Assembly: GCF_000743525.1 (NCBI RefSeq)
Contig: NZ_JQGK01000008.1
Coordinates: forward strand, 1 to 64,000
Source: Sulfurospirillum sp. SCADC
GTDB taxonomy: Bacteria > Campylobacterota > Campylobacteria > Campylobacterales > Sulfurospirillaceae
Direction of reading: 5' to 3'
Length of the DNA stretch: 64,000 nt
Within the stretch, counting starts at the first letter, position 1, and each line of letters starts with the position of its first letter. Positions 16,995 through 26,272 of this stretch are shown one piece after another. The position numbers were made by a program, and so were the translations under genes. The notes beneath the pieces were generated by a model. It was not told the origin of the DNA. It did not search any database and saw only the letters and a program-made list of their open reading frames with translations.

Positions 16995-18387
16995 CAGAAC
17001 TCCTTTGAAATAAAATTAATGTTTCGATTCTTTTAACCACGTCTTCATATCCAATAATTTCCAAAACGTCAAAAATAGAAGGACTGACTGAACTGCCTAC
17101 CATGGCAATACGAATCGCTTGCGCCAAATCTTTAAGCTTTAAGCCGCGCTCTTCTAAGAATGCTTTGGTAAATGTTTCAAATTCACTCGCAAGTAAAAGC
17201 GATTTCTCACCTTTTAATACCACCAAATAGTCTTCTAAAACGCCTAGTCCATCGGCAGTTAAGAACTTCTCAACCGCTTTTTCATCGTAACACGTTGGTG
17301 CCTCTAAAATCTGCTGAATAAGGTTTGCAAACTCGACCAAGGTTTTTGCACGGTCACGAAGTGCGTCAATCAGTAACTCTTTCTTTACATGTAAGGAAAT
17401 ATCGACATCAAAAAAGCGCAATTCTTCAATCAAACGCTCATAACTGGCCTGCTTAATGTAATGCGTATTAAGCCATACCAATTTTTCTTGGTTGTAGGCT
17501 GACGCTGATTTGTTGATATGCGAAGGATCAAAGAGCGCTTGCATTTGCTCAAAAGAAAAAATCTCCTGATCGCCATGACTCCACCCCAAACGAATGAGAA
17601 AATTCAGCAGTGCTTCTGGCAAATACCCTTCGCGTTTATACTCCATCACATCCACCGCACCATCGCGTTTGGAGAGCTTTTTCCCTTGCGGATTTAAGAT
17701 CATCGGCACATGGTAAAATTTTGGAATTTTAAAACCAAAGGCTTCATACAAAATGATCTGTTTAGGGGTATTAGAAACATGATCGTCGCCTCTAATGACC
17801 TCATTAACACCCATCAGCGCATCATCAATGACCACAACAAAATTATACGTTGGCGTGCCATCACTGCGCGCAATAATAAAATCATCAAGAATGTCAGTGG
17901 CATTAAAACAGATTTCACCTTTGACACCATCGACAAAGGAAATCACGCCACTCGTGGGCGCTTTAATGCGAATCACAGGCTCAACGCCCACAGGAGGTGT
18001 ACCTGTAAAATCACGGTATCTGCCATCGTAATGCGGGCGCTCTTTGCGTGCGGATTGCTCTTCACGCAGGGCATCAAGCTCTTCTTTGCTCATATAACAT
18101 TTATAGGCTTTGCCTGCATCTAAAAGTTTTTGAACATAACTTTTATACAGATCAAAACGCTCAGATTGATAAACAACCTCACCTTCATGTGCCAATCCCA
18201 CCCATTTAAACGCTTCTATAATGGCATCTACGGCTTCTTTTGAGTTTCGTGCGAGGTCTGTATCTTCAATGCGAAATAAAAATTTTCCACTGTTTTTTTT
18301 CGCCCAAAGATAGCTGTAAAGGGCTGTGCGAAGCCCTCCTATATGCAAATATCCCGTAGGACTAGGGGCAAAACGTGTCACTACCAT
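16984..18387 (-). CDS. gltX: Glutamyl-tRNA synthetase
   Basis: 467 residues with class I synthetase signatures: [20 protein letters not shown] (HIGH motif at about 17-20) and [11 protein letters not shown] (KMSKS equivalent at about 239). Contains the anticodon-binding helical C-terminal domain. Campylobacterota often carry two GltX paralogues, one acting on tRNA-Gln; which one this is cannot be decided from sequence alone. First gene of the gltX-maeB-upp run. The C-terminal domain has a Leu-His-Val-Lys encoded by the TTACATGTAA repeat. Confidence 0.93.
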   Translation of the reverse strand: MVVTRFAPSPTGYLHIGGLRTALYSYLWAKKNSGKFLFRIEDTDLARNSKEAVDAIIEAFKWVGLAHEGEVVYQSERFDLYKSYVQKLLDAGKAYKCYMSKEELDALREEQSARKERPHYDGRYRDFTGTPPVGVEPVIRIKAPTSGVISFVDGVKGEICFNATDILDDFIIARSDGTPTYNFVVVIDDALMGVNEVIRGDDHVSNTPKQIILYEAFGFKIPKFYHVPMILNPQGKKLSKRDGAVDVMEYKREGYLPEALLNFLIRLGWSHGDQEIFSFEQMQALFDPSHINKSASAYNQEKLVWLNTHYIKQASYERLIEELRFFDVDISLHVKKELLIDALRDRAKTLVEFANLIQQILEAPTCYDEKAVEKFLTADGLGVLEDYLVVLKGEKSLLLASEFETFTKAFLEERGLKLKDLAQAIRIAMVGSSVSPSIFDVLEIIGYEDVVKRIETLILFQRSSGES

Positions 18388-18414
18388 GACTCTACCTTCA
18401 CTGTAATTTGATGA

Positions 18415-18434
18415 ATTATGTATAAATTATGTAT
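18415..18434. repeat. Tandem 9-bp direct repeat upstream of gltX
   Basis: ATTATGTAT occurs at 18415-18423 and 18426-18434, an 11-bp period, 28-47 bases upstream of the gltX start. On the gltX strand it reads ATACATAAT twice and could supply a -10 or a regulator site. Significance uncertain. Confidence 0.35.
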
Positions 18435-18587
18435 CATTTTGTTACGCGTTAACTAAAAATTCTACGAGAGCGGACGCAAAAACATTTTTTTAATTTTTTT
18501 TGTCTAAAAACATGTTATCATTCGTAGCTCTTATTTTTAATACAGACACGATTATATAGCTATTTTTCTTAAAACAAAGGACTATTG

Positions 18588-19442
18588 ATGAAGATAAACC
18601 TAAAGGTGTTAACTTTTGTAACGTTGAGTGCTACCCTTCTTTTTTCACCTGTCAATGCAGGAACCATTGATGGCGTTTCCGTTATTATTAACAAAGAACC
18701 CATCACGCTTTACGATGTTTTCAAATACTCACAGCGCTTTAACATCTCTAAAAAAGAGTCTTTGGACATTTTGGTAAGACAAAAGTTGGAAGAGTCTGAG
18801 ATCAAAAAACAAAGTATCACCGTTGATAATTTTGAAGTTGATCAGTACATTGAAAACTTAGCAATTAGCAACAACATGAGTCAATACGACTTTCTCAATA
18901 TGATCCGTTCAAAAAACATTGATGTCTCCGAGTACAAAGAAGATCTCAAAAAGAAATTACAACGCGATAAGCTGTATAAAAAAATTGTCAACACCAAAAT
19001 GCAACAAATGGGTGATGGTGAGCTTCAAGCCTATTACAATGAAAACCTCAATGAGTTTTCACAAGCCAGTGCGTTTGATGTAACGATCTATACCAGCGCA
19101 AATCAACAAAGCCTTGCCGCGATTCAAAGTAACCCCATGAGTGCAGTGAGTGATGTTGAGCTTAAAGAGGGAAAACTTGAAGCGAGTCAAACCGATCCAA
19201 AATTAGCAGCCCTGCTTAACAAAACGGCCATTGGTCACTTTTCACCTGTTGTCAAATCCGATGCCAATAACTACGCGATGTTTTTTGTGAAAGAGAAACA
19301 CAATGTGCAAAGTGTCTCATTTGAGAACGCTAAAAACTATATCTACTCAAAACTAAGCGAAGGTAAAGAGCAAAAAGCGATTGAAGAGTTTTTTGAAAAA
19401 CTCAAATCTTCTGCCAATATTCAAGTCGTTAGAGCGCCATAA
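18588..19442 (+). CDS. SurA-like periplasmic peptidyl-prolyl isomerase/chaperone
   Basis: 284 residues: signal peptide (MKINLKVLTFVTLSATLLFSPVNA), SurA N-terminal domain (about 25-145, DGVSVIINKEPITLYDVFKYSQRF) and a shortened parvulin-like domain (about 150-270) ending before residue 284. It resembles the PEB4/Cj0596-type outer-membrane protein chaperones of Campylobacterota. Start at ATG 18588 with AAAGGA 6 bases upstream; the preceding in-frame TTG at 18585 is less likely. Followed by a strong bidirectional terminator. Confidence 0.85.
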   Translation: MKINLKVLTFVTLSATLLFSPVNAGTIDGVSVIINKEPITLYDVFKYSQRFNISKKESLDILVRQKLEESEIKKQSITVDNFEVDQYIENLAISNNMSQYDFLNMIRSKNIDVSEYKEDLKKKLQRDKLYKKIVNTKMQQMGDGELQAYYNENLNEFSQASAFDVTIYTSANQQSLAAIQSNPMSAVSDVELKEGKLEASQTDPKLAALLNKTAIGHFSPVVKSDANNYAMFFVKEKHNVQSVSFENAKNYIYSKLSEGKEQKAIEEFFEKLKSSANIQVVRAP

Positions 19443-19460
19443 TTTTTTACATGTAAACGA

Positions 19461-19500
19461 AAAAAGGGGCTTGCTTCAAAATCGAAGCAAGCCCCTTTTT
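19461..19500. terminator. Bidirectional terminator between SurA-like gene and accC
   Basis: Seventeen-base arms pair perfectly (19461-19477 with 19484-19500, core GGGGCTTGCTTC and GAAGCAAGCCCC) around a six-base loop, with A-run on one side and T-run on the other, serving both converging genes. A TTACATGTAA copy (19447-19456) lies immediately left. Confidence 0.92.
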
Positions 19501-19518
19501 TATCTCGAAAAATGTGTT

Positions 19519-20850
19519 TTAGTAGTGTGAAAGGTAGTTTGTATCGAAATGATTTTCGATAAAATCAGGATTTTCCATCATGTTTAAGTGAAAATCACGA
19601 ACAGTTTTAATGCCCTCGATTTGTAACTCACTCAAAGCTTGTTTCATCTTTTTGATCGCACGTTCACGGTTTTCACCCCAAACAATCAACTTTCCAATCA
19701 TAGAGTCATAATGCGGTGGTACAGAATAGCCTTGGTACGCATGTGAATCCATACGTACATTGCGGCCTCCTGGAATGATGTACTTTGTAATCTTACCTGG
19801 GCTTGGGATGAATTTGACAGGATCTTCCGCCGTAATACGACACTCAATCGAATGACCTTTGAAAGTAAGGGCACTTTGATCAAAAAGTTTTTCACCCTCC
19901 GCAACGCGAATCATCCACTCGATGATGTCAATGCCGCTAACCATTTCACTCACACAGTGTTCGACTTGAAGTCTCGTGTTCATCTCCATAAAGTAGAAGT
20001 TTTTATCGGCATCCAAAAGGAACTCAAAGGTACCGGCATTTTCATAGCCGATGTATTTGGTTGCCTTAACCGCGACTTCGTGAAGGCGTGCTCTGGTTTT
20101 ATCATCAAGTGCAATCGCAGGAGACTCTTCAATCAGCTTTTGGTGACGTCGCTGCATCGAACAGTCACGCTCGCCTACATGCACAACATTGCCAAACGAA
20201 TCGCCAATAACTTGCACTTCAATGTGACGAGGATTTTTGATGTATTTTTCCATATAAAGCGCGCCATCGCCAAACGCACTGAGCGCTTCGCTTTCAGCCG
20301 CAAGAAACGATTTTTCCAAATCTTCCATCTTCTCAACCACACGCATACCACGTCCACCACCGCCTGCACTCGCTTTGACAATCACAGGAAGTCCGATCTG
20401 TTCAGCCAATTTTTTGGCGTCTTCAACACTCTCAAGAATGCCTTCACTCCCAAGGATAACAGGCACGCCTGCTTTTTTCATCACATCTTTGGCTTTGGAT
20501 TTATCGCTCATCAAAACCATAGAGTCCACTGAAGGGCCGATAAATTTGATATTGTGGTGTTGGCACACTTCAACAAAGGTTTGGTTTTCACTTAAAAAAC
20601 CATACCCTGGGAAGATCGCGTCACACCCACTGATTTCAGCGGCACTGATAATGGCAGGAATGCTAAGATAACTTTCCGATGATTTGGGGCCACCAATGCA
20701 AATACTCGCATCAGCATGTTGAAGATAGAGCGCATCTTTGTCCGCCGTAGAATAAACCGCAATCGCTTGCTTGCCCATCTCTTTGATGGTTCTTATTGCG
20801 CGAAGGGCGATCTCACCACGATTGGCAACAAGAATTTTCTCAATCTTCAT
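19519..20850 (-). CDS. accC: Acetyl-CoA carboxylase, biotin carboxylase subunit
   Basis: 443 residues with the ATP-grasp carboxylase layout: N-terminal KILVANRGEIALRAIRTIKEMG, ATP-binding loop KASAGGGGRGMRVV (about 159-172), EKYIKNPRHIEVQVIGD, and catalytic region FLLDADKNFYFMEMNTRLQVEH. Carboxylates the biotin on AccB with bicarbonate and ATP in the first step of fatty acid synthesis. Overlaps accB by one base (TAATG). Confidence 0.96.
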   Translation of the reverse strand: MKIEKILVANRGEIALRAIRTIKEMGKQAIAVYSTADKDALYLQHADASICIGGPKSSESYLSIPAIISAAEISGCDAIFPGYGFLSENQTFVEVCQHHNIKFIGPSVDSMVLMSDKSKAKDVMKKAGVPVILGSEGILESVEDAKKLAEQIGLPVIVKASAGGGGRGMRVVEKMEDLEKSFLAAESEALSAFGDGALYMEKYIKNPRHIEVQVIGDSFGNVVHVGERDCSMQRRHQKLIEESPAIALDDKTRARLHEVAVKATKYIGYENAGTFEFLLDADKNFYFMEMNTRLQVEHCVSEMVSGIDIIEWMIRVAEGEKLFDQSALTFKGHSIECRITAEDPVKFIPSPGKITKYIIPGGRNVRMDSHAYQGYSVPPHYDSMIGKLIVWGENRERAIKKMKQALSELQIEGIKTVRDFHLNMMENPDFIENHFDTNYLSHY

Positions 20851-21326
20851 TACACTTTCTCCACCGCAAAGATTGGCATATCGTATTCTACTGGCTGACC
20901 ATCTTCAACAAGGATTTCTAAAATTTTACAATCAAATTCTGCTTCGATTTCATTCATAATCTTCATCGCTTCGATAATGCCAATAGGCTGACCTTTACGG
21001 ATCACATCGCCTACTTTGGCAAAGGGAGCAGCACCAGGAGCTGGAGAACGGTAGAATGTTCCAACCATCGGTGATTTCATACTAAGACCTGCGGGTGCAG
21101 CATTAATGCTCGCTTCGCCGCCAACGTGAGCAGCAGGTGTTGCAGCAACAGCGTGTGCAACACCTGCTGCTTGATGTACGACAGGCGCAGGAGCTGCTGC
21201 ATAGGCAACAGGACCATCAAAACCTTTTTGAAGTTCAATGCTAAAATCACCCTCTTTGATTTTCAATTTTGTAATATCGCTTTTATCAAAAATACGTATT
21301 AACTCTCTAATCTCACTTTTGTCCAT
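20850..21326 (-). CDS. accB: Biotin carboxyl carrier protein of acetyl-CoA carboxylase
   Basis: 158 residues: N-terminal helical segment, an Ala/Pro/Val-rich linker (about 40-80) and a C-terminal biotinyl domain with EAMKIMNE, Lys122 being the biotinylated residue. Ribosome site GGAG before ATG. Co-transcribed with accC. Divergent from dcd with a shared 91-base intergenic region. Confidence 0.95.
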   Translation of the reverse strand: MDKSEIRELIRIFDKSDITKLKIKEGDFSIELQKGFDGPVAYAAAPAPVVHQAAGVAHAVAATPAAHVGGEASINAAPAGLSMKSPMVGTFYRSPAPGAAPFAKVGDVIRKGQPIGIIEAMKIMNEIEAEFDCKILEILVEDGQPVEYDMPIFAVEKV

Positions 21327-21354
21327 TCGGTTTCTCCTAAATATTTGCCATTTT

Positions 21355-21381
21355 TTGGCATGACATAAAATGTGTTATAAT
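21355..21381 (+). promoter_or_regulatory. Candidate dcd promoter with extended -10
   Basis: TGTTATAAT (extended -10, TATAAT at 21376-21381) lies 37 bases before the dcd ATG; TTGGCA (21355-21360) is a possible -35 at a short 15-base spacing. TGCCA/TGGCA around T6 makes a small inverted repeat at 21346-21360. Confidence 0.55.
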
Positions 21382-21417
21382 ACCACACTAAATATATACG
21401 ATCACTTAAGGGAAATT

Positions 21418-21978
21418 ATGGGTTTAAAAGCAGACAGTTGGATACGAGAAAAATCGCTCAAAGAGCGTATGATAGAGCCTTTTTGCGAAGAACAAGTGGG
21501 CAAAGATGTCGTCAGTTACGGTGTGAGCAGTTACGGGTATGACATCCGCGTAGGACGAGAATTTAAGATCTTTACCAATGTCAATTCCACCGTCGTTGAT
21601 CCCAAAGAATTTGACGATAAAAATGTGATTGATTTTGAAGGTGACATCTGCATTGTCCCCCCCAATTCATTTGCCTTAGCACGTACCGTGGAGTACTTCA
21701 TAATCCCTAAAAACGTCCTAGCCATTTGTCTTGGCAAAAGTACCTATGCACGTTGTGGTATCATCGTTAATGTCACACCGTTTGAACCAGAGTTTGAAGG
21801 TCATATCACCATCGAAATTTCAAACACGACACCGTTACCTGCTAAAATCTATGCCAACGAAGGCATCGCACAAGTGCTCTTTTTAGAGGGGGACACCGCA
21901 TGTGAAACCACCTACAAAGACAAACACGGTAAGTACCAAGGACAAACAGGTATTACCCTACCACGCATTTTAAAATAA
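21418..21978 (+). CDS. dcd: dCTP deaminase
   Basis: 186 residues starting [18 protein letters not shown], preceded by AAGGG at the right distance, so an in-frame ATG at 21370 was not used. Trimer dUTPase-like fold with [13 protein letters not shown], the catalytic region [37 protein letters not shown] and the C-terminal [12 protein letters not shown] that closes over the nucleotide. Deaminates dCTP to dUTP for thymidylate synthesis. The next gene follows after 6 bases. Confidence 0.95.
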   Translation: MGLKADSWIREKSLKERMIEPFCEEQVGKDVVSYGVSSYGYDIRVGREFKIFTNVNSTVVDPKEFDDKNVIDFEGDICIVPPNSFALARTVEYFIIPKNVLAICLGKSTYARCGIIVNVTPFEPEFEGHITIEISNTTPLPAKIYANEGIAQVLFLEGDTACETTYKDKHGKYQGQTGITLPRILK

Positions 21979-21984
21979 GCACTT

Positions 21985-22623
21985 ATGGCTTTACATGTAA
22001 AAGCTTTAGAGCAAAATAATTTAGAAGAGTTTGATGGCTTTTATGCCATCTACTCAACTGCATTTCCCCTCTCAGAGCAAAAATCTCGCGACGCACTTTT
22101 AGCAATGCAACACGCCCCTTTTTACACCATTTATCTTGCCTATAATGACGAAAAAATAGTTGGATTTTGCATTATGTATCATCCGCACAATGACGATTTT
22201 TTCTTGCTCGAATACATGGCGGTCGATGAGCGTCTTCGTGGCAGTGGACTGGGCTCCACGCTTTTAAAAAGTAGCATCGAACAGCTCTTTGAAACGCATG
22301 GCACGCGCGCACTTTTGATCGAAATCGACTCACCTGAAAAAAGCTCAATTGATCATGAAATTCGCCAAAAGCGAGAAGCCTTTTACCGTCGTTTGGGGGC
22401 ATTAAAAATTGATCCGTTTGATTATATCTTAGCGCTCCAAAGTAGTGAAAAAGCCCCACCTATGGAGCTTTTAGTCTATCACCTCCGTATGCGCGAAGTT
22501 TCCAAAGAGACGCTGCACACATGGCTTGAAAAACTTTATGTTGATGTGTATGGATGCACGAATGACGATCCTCGCATTGCACACATGCTTGCGCCTATGC
22601 CCCCGATGTTAAACCTCATTTAG
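21985..22623 (+). CDS. GNAT family N-acetyltransferase
   Basis: 212 residues. The acetyl-CoA binding motif A is visible as LLEYMAVDERLRGSGLGSTLLKSSIE (about 72-97), matching the R-x-x-G-x-G/A loop. Substrate unknown. The first residues, MALHVKALEQ, are encoded by a TTACATGTAA copy at 21991-22000, six bases after the ATG. Likely co-transcribed with dcd (6-base gap) and with the next small membrane protein (11-base gap). Confidence 0.8.
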   Translation: MALHVKALEQNNLEEFDGFYAIYSTAFPLSEQKSRDALLAMQHAPFYTIYLAYNDEKIVGFCIMYHPHNDDFFLLEYMAVDERLRGSGLGSTLLKSSIEQLFETHGTRALLIEIDSPEKSSIDHEIRQKREAFYRRLGALKIDPFDYILALQSSEKAPPMELLVYHLRMREVSKETLHTWLEKLYVDVYGCTNDDPRIAHMLAPMPPMLNLI

Positions 22624-22634
22624 AAGGATTGTTG

Positions 22635-23090
22635 ATGGAGATTTTTTTAAGCGACCAATACGAAACCCTCTGGACAGCGATTAGCTCCATTATGGGTGTT
22701 ATCGCAACAACTTTGGCTATTTTTGCACTTATTTATTCGATGCGGACGTATCGTAAAACGATGCAAATCGTCCATTACGGCGAAATCGATAAAATGTACT
22801 TTGAGATTCTCAAAGAAGCCCTTGCTAAACCACATTTAGTGCAAAAAAACAGTGAACGAAGTGCCGAACAAGAGGTAGAGTATGACATCTACGCGTTTAT
22901 TATCTGGAACTTTTTAGAGTCAATCTATGATCGCTGTATGCTCGATCACGATCTACAAAATACATGGTTCCCCATCATCCAAGCCGAACGAAAAATTCAT
23001 CTTCCATGGATTCAAGAGAGCGAGAATAGAGCTAAATTTAAAGCAGAATTTTTGAGATTTATTGATGAGGGGAAGTTTGAGATAGCTTAA
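22635..23090 (+). CDS. Hypothetical single-span membrane protein
   Basis: 151 residues with one clear membrane helix near the N terminus (TAISSIMGVIATTLAIFALIYSM, about 12-34) and a soluble charged cytoplasmic remainder. No recognisable catalytic motif; it resembles the many DUF4760-like small proteins with one helix and a helical tail, but I cannot assign a family firmly. Start ATG 22635 chosen over two preceding TTG codons because AAGGA lies 6 bases upstream. Last gene of the dcd run. Confidence 0.7.
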   Translation: MEIFLSDQYETLWTAISSIMGVIATTLAIFALIYSMRTYRKTMQIVHYGEIDKMYFEILKEALAKPHLVQKNSERSAEQEVEYDIYAFIIWNFLESIYDRCMLDHDLQNTWFPIIQAERKIHLPWIQESENRAKFKAEFLRFIDEGKFEIA

Positions 23091-23120
23091 TACTACCGAA
23101 AACGCTCTTTTTTTAAAGAG

Positions 23121-23148
23121 TAAGAATCTTTACATGTAAAGATTCTTA
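23121..23148. repeat. Perfect 28-bp palindrome centred on TTACATGTAA between convergent genes
   Basis: Arms TAAGAATCT (23121-23129) and AGATTCTTA (23140-23148) flank TTACATGTAA (23130-23139) without mismatch. The right arm contains the TAA stop of the yafQ-like gene. Sits between converging genes, consistent with a bidirectional terminator. Confidence 0.75.
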
Positions 23149-23415
23149 GCCGAAAAGCTCACTATGCGTTGCAAGTCTTGCCAAGATGATTTCATCATTG
23201 ATTTTTTGATACACCAGTAGAATATCGCCACCCAAATGGCACTCTCTAAAATCTTTCCAATTCCCTTTTAAAGCGTGATCTTTTGACTCTGGTGGAAGTT
23301 CACAACCCTCTTTCAACAACGCCAAAAAAGAGATAAGTTTTTCAAATTGCATATCTGTTAATTTGGTATGGGCATAATCTTTTAAAAATGATTTATGCCT
23401 CTTAAGCGTTGGCAC
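23146..23415 (-). CDS. YafQ/RelE-family mRNA interferase toxin
   Basis: 89 residues of the RelE/ParE fold. LPPESKDHALKGNWKDFRECHLGGDILLVYQ and the end ILARLATHSELFG match YafQ-type toxins, including the catalytic His near the C terminus. These cut translating mRNA at the ribosome. Overlaps the antitoxin gene by 14 bases, the usual antitoxin-first layout. Confidence 0.88.
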   Translation of the reverse strand: MPTLKRHKSFLKDYAHTKLTDMQFEKLISFLALLKEGCELPPESKDHALKGNWKDFRECHLGGDILLVYQKINDEIILARLATHSELFG

Positions 23416-23650
23416 GTTTTAACTCGTCAAGTGAAAAAGTGTCAACATTTTTACCTTCTCGAACCTCTTGCAATATCTGTTGTGTTTTTGCATTGGGTAT
23501 TTCGATGTCAAAAGGGATGCCTTTTCTAAGACGGACTTGATTTAAAAAAAGATTGACCGCTTCGCCCAGTGTTAAGCCAAGCGTTGCGAAAATTTCTTGC
23601 GCTTCTTGTTTGACAGTCGGGTCTAGTTTGATGCTCGTAGTTTGTCTCAT
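23402..23650 (-). CDS. RelB/DinJ-family antitoxin
   Basis: 82 residues: N-terminal ribbon-helix-helix (SIKLDPTVKQEAQEIFATLGLTLGEAVNLFLNQV) for DNA binding and dimerisation, and a C-terminal tail (DTFSLDELKRANA) that would wrap the toxin. Ribosome site GGAGG precedes the ATG. A consensus promoter with a palindromic operator lies directly upstream, so autorepression is expected. Confidence 0.88.
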   Translation of the reverse strand: MRQTTSIKLDPTVKQEAQEIFATLGLTLGEAVNLFLNQVRLRKGIPFDIEIPNAKTQQILQEVREGKNVDTFSLDELKRANA

Positions 23651-23670
23651 AATGCGACCTCCTATTTTTG

Positions 23671-23711
23671 TAATACCATCGTATTATAGAGCAATCCCAA
23701 AACCTTGTCAA
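23671..23711 (-). promoter_or_regulatory. Consensus sigma-70 promoter and palindromic operator of the dinJ-yafQ pair
   Basis: On the minus strand TTGACA (23706-23711), 17 bases, TATAAT (23683-23688): a perfect consensus. The inverted repeat TAATAC-CATC-GTATTA (23671-23686) overlaps the -10 and start region and is the probable antitoxin operator. Confidence 0.85.
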
Positions 23712-24884
23712 TTACTTCTCAACTCGGAGCAACAACCCATTCAAATAAAACGAAGCGCTTGCGTTGATAAGGCACGGATGGTCGCTGTCTTGTTGCATTT
23801 GCTCTAAGAGGATGTATTGCACTTTCAGATCGTGGGAAACTTCCATGGCGATCTCTAAAAGCTCTTTTTTACCGACGTGAAAGGAGCAGGAGAACAGAGC
23901 GATTAACCCACCGTCTTTGACCGCTTTGGTACTTTCCATTAAGAGGTGTTTGAAGCCTCGTTTGGCGCCACTGGTTTGCTCTTTGGTTTTGGCGAAGGAT
24001 GGTGGGTCGAGTACGATCAGATCGAAGCTATTTTTATATTTTTTCTCTTTCATAAAGGTAAACGCGTCGGCGGCATAAGCTTCGTAATTTTCCATCGCAT
24101 TGGCTGCTAAATTGGCTTTGGTTTGTTCTATTGCCGATTCGGAAATGTCGACGAAGATGGCATTTTTAGCCCCTTTTGAGAGTGCGTAGATACCAAAACC
24201 ACCCGCATTGCAACAGATGTCGAGCACGGTGTCGTTCTCTTTGATGTAACTCGCACAGATGGCTCTGTTTTTGCGTTGGTCGAGGTAAAAGCCTGTCTTT
24301 TGGGCATCTTCGATGTCGACTAAAAAATGGAGCCCATTTTCATTCAACGTAAACTCTTTAGTGGGTGTTCCAAAAAGGGTGCCATTTTTGCTCTCCAAGC
24401 CTTCGATTTCTCGGGAGTGAATGTCGGATTTTTCGACGATCCATGAAGGGTTTACAAGCTGCTTGAGTGTGCTTAAAATGAGTTCACGAAAGATTTCCAT
24501 ACCTGCGGTGTTGATCTGAATGGAGAGCGTGTCGCCGTATTTGTCGACAATCAAGCCTGGCAAAAAGTCGGCTTCGGAGTGAATCAGGCGCACCGCGTTG
24601 GTACCATGTAAAAGCGTTTCGCGTTTCGCGATAGAACGTTTGATGCGGTTATGGAAAAACTTTTTGCCGATCTCTTCTTTGCCAAAACTCAAAATTCGTG
24701 CGAAAATGGCGCATTTGGGGTTGACGTACGCGGTTCCTAAAAAACCGTCTTTTTTAGAAAACAGTGCGATTATTTCACCGCTTTGAAACTCTTCAGCGCT
24801 TGAGTCGATTTCGTTGGCGTACACCCATGGGGTAAAGCATCTGATTTTGGGGACAACGGAGTGTTTTACGTATACTTTATTCAA
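23712..24884 (-). CDS. SAM-dependent rRNA methyltransferase, RlmI/RlmK-like with PUA domain
   Basis: 390 residues: N-terminal PUA-like RNA-binding domain (about 1-80, KHSVVPKIRCFTPWVYANEID), a linking domain, and a Rossmann methyltransferase with motif I VLDICCNAGGFGIYALSKGAKN, and DLIVLDPPSFAKTKEQ as the catalytic NPPY-like loop. The layout fits RlmI-type 23S rRNA m5C methyltransferases (COG1092). Overlaps the next upstream gene by 8 bases. Confidence 0.87.
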   Translation of the reverse strand: MNKVYVKHSVVPKIRCFTPWVYANEIDSSAEEFQSGEIIALFSKKDGFLGTAYVNPKCAIFARILSFGKEEIGKKFFHNRIKRSIAKRETLLHGTNAVRLIHSEADFLPGLIVDKYGDTLSIQINTAGMEIFRELILSTLKQLVNPSWIVEKSDIHSREIEGLESKNGTLFGTPTKEFTLNENGLHFLVDIEDAQKTGFYLDQRKNRAICASYIKENDTVLDICCNAGGFGIYALSKGAKNAIFVDISESAIEQTKANLAANAMENYEAYAADAFTFMKEKKYKNSFDLIVLDPPSFAKTKEQTSGAKRGFKHLLMESTKAVKDGGLIALFSCSFHVGKKELLEIAMEVSHDLKVQYILLEQMQQDSDHPCLINASASFYLNGLLLRVEK

Positions 24885-25659
24885 TGATTTTTCCTAATAT
24901 AGTTTGTAACTCTTTGGTAAAGGCAGGATGTTCGAGTACGTCACCGTGCGTTGTGTTGGAAAAGATGACATGTAAAGGTTTTATTGGCATTACCTCTAAA
25001 AGTTTTTCAAGATGATACCGCGGAATGATCGTATCATGTTCAACTTCGATAACAGCAATTTGTGCTTTGACCAAAGGGAGGTAATTTACACTTTCAAATT
25101 TGTTTTTGAGCAAAAGATCCACGGGGAAAAAAGGGTACTTGAGTTTGGCTAAAGAGAGGATCGAATCATACGGGGTGATTAAAACCAAGCCGTCCACAAC
25201 GCGTTTACTGGCAAGATACGTCGCAACGCCTGTGCCCAAACTTCGCCCTATCACAACCACTTTGCGACCTTTCGCATAGGTGTCATAGATCTTCAAAGCA
25301 TCTTCAAAAAAGGCTTGCTCGCTAGGCTCTCCCGTACTTTCCACATACCCTCGGTAGTTAAAAGCAACCACATCATACCCTTGCAACACTTTTACATGTA
25401 AAACAAAATGCGTCGCATCATCGGCATTTCCACCAAAGTAGAGAATCAACCCTGCATCGCTTTGCGCATCGGTACGCAATACACCATCTAACACGGCATC
25501 AGCGCTTACATGTAAGGAGAGTCGCTCAATGTTTTCACCACTTATCTGAGCCTGCTTTTCAATTAAATGTGCAGGGAAAAGCTGCGCGTTTTGCGTGAAA
25601 TAGAGATACCCCATCGCTACTGCATAAAATCCGATCATTCCAAATAAAAGTTTTTTCAT
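24877..25659 (-). CDS. Alpha/beta hydrolase with N-terminal membrane anchor
   Basis: 260 residues. N-terminal hydrophobic helix (LLFGMIGFYAVAMGYLYF) and an alpha/beta-hydrolase core with nucleophile elbow GRSLGTG (Ser about 137), Asp in EVEHDTIIP and His in NTTHGD, resembling the Bem46/YfhR group. Contains two exact TTACATGTAA copies and one near copy, each encoding Leu-His-Val. Natural substrate unknown. In a coupled run with the two methyltransferase genes. Confidence 0.82.
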   Translation of the reverse strand: MKKLLFGMIGFYAVAMGYLYFTQNAQLFPAHLIEKQAQISGENIERLSLHVSADAVLDGVLRTDAQSDAGLILYFGGNADDATHFVLHVKVLQGYDVVAFNYRGYVESTGEPSEQAFFEDALKIYDTYAKGRKVVVIGRSLGTGVATYLASKRVVDGLVLITPYDSILSLAKLKYPFFPVDLLLKNKFESVNYLPLVKAQIAVIEVEHDTIIPRYHLEKLLEVMPIKPLHVIFSNTTHGDVLEHPAFTKELQTILGKIIE

Positions 25660-26243
25660 CGTGCTTCTTTCTTCAAAAATACCGTAAAATCGCCATCCAT
25701 ATAGCCCTCATACATTTCCACATCGTAGGCAAAATCACTCACGTGGGCTTCGATTTCTTCGGGCAAGAAGTAGTTAAAATGCCCCTCTTTTTCTTCACCT
25801 CGAAGCAGGTTAAAGACAAATCCTTTTTTAGAAACCTCATAACAACGGCGAATAAATAAAAAGGTCTCCGAACGGTTCAAGATATTCATCGAACCACTGG
25901 CGATGTAAAAATCCGCAAACGCCAATTCGTCATTTAAAATATCTTTTTTCACGCAGGTCTGCTTGGTACGTTTATGCGCCACAAAGAGGGCCTCTTCAAG
26001 CATATCGTAGCCTGTGTATTTTCGAGGCAACGCACCTTTTTGCTGCAAAAAAAGATACAAATCGCCAAAGCCACACCCCGCATCAATAACGCTACTAAAG
26101 GGCAAATGCTCCCCCAAAAGCTCATGGATCACTTCAAAACGGGTGTGTTGCGACTGTTTGGAGTTCCAGTTGAGTCCTCGTGCCGTACACCCATAGCGTT
26201 TGATGGCATTTTCATAAAAGGTTTTATTGTTGATACGTGGCAT
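25656..26243 (-). CDS. Class I SAM-dependent methyltransferase
   Basis: 195 residues with SAM-binding motif I VIDAGCGFGDLYLFLQQ (about residue 57), followed by TGYDMLEEAL (acidic ribose-binding residue) and DFYIASGSMNIL. Family is clear, substrate is not. Overlaps the hydrolase gene by 4 bases, forming a three-gene run with the RlmI-like gene. Confidence 0.82.
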   Translation of the reverse strand: MPRINNKTFYENAIKRYGCTARGLNWNSKQSQHTRFEVIHELLGEHLPFSSVIDAGCGFGDLYLFLQQKGALPRKYTGYDMLEEALFVAHKRTKQTCVKKDILNDELAFADFYIASGSMNILNRSETFLFIRRCYEVSKKGFVFNLLRGEEKEGHFNYFLPEEIEAHVSDFAYDVEMYEGYMDGDFTVFLKKEAR

Positions 26244-26272
26244 ACAAGGAGGCTAAAAAAAGAGGGGCACTT

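Noticed and set aside
19852-20532. 226-codon plus-strand frame opposite accC
   Set aside because: Shadow of biotin carboxylase codon usage; composition (His/Phe/Asn-rich) is not protein-like.
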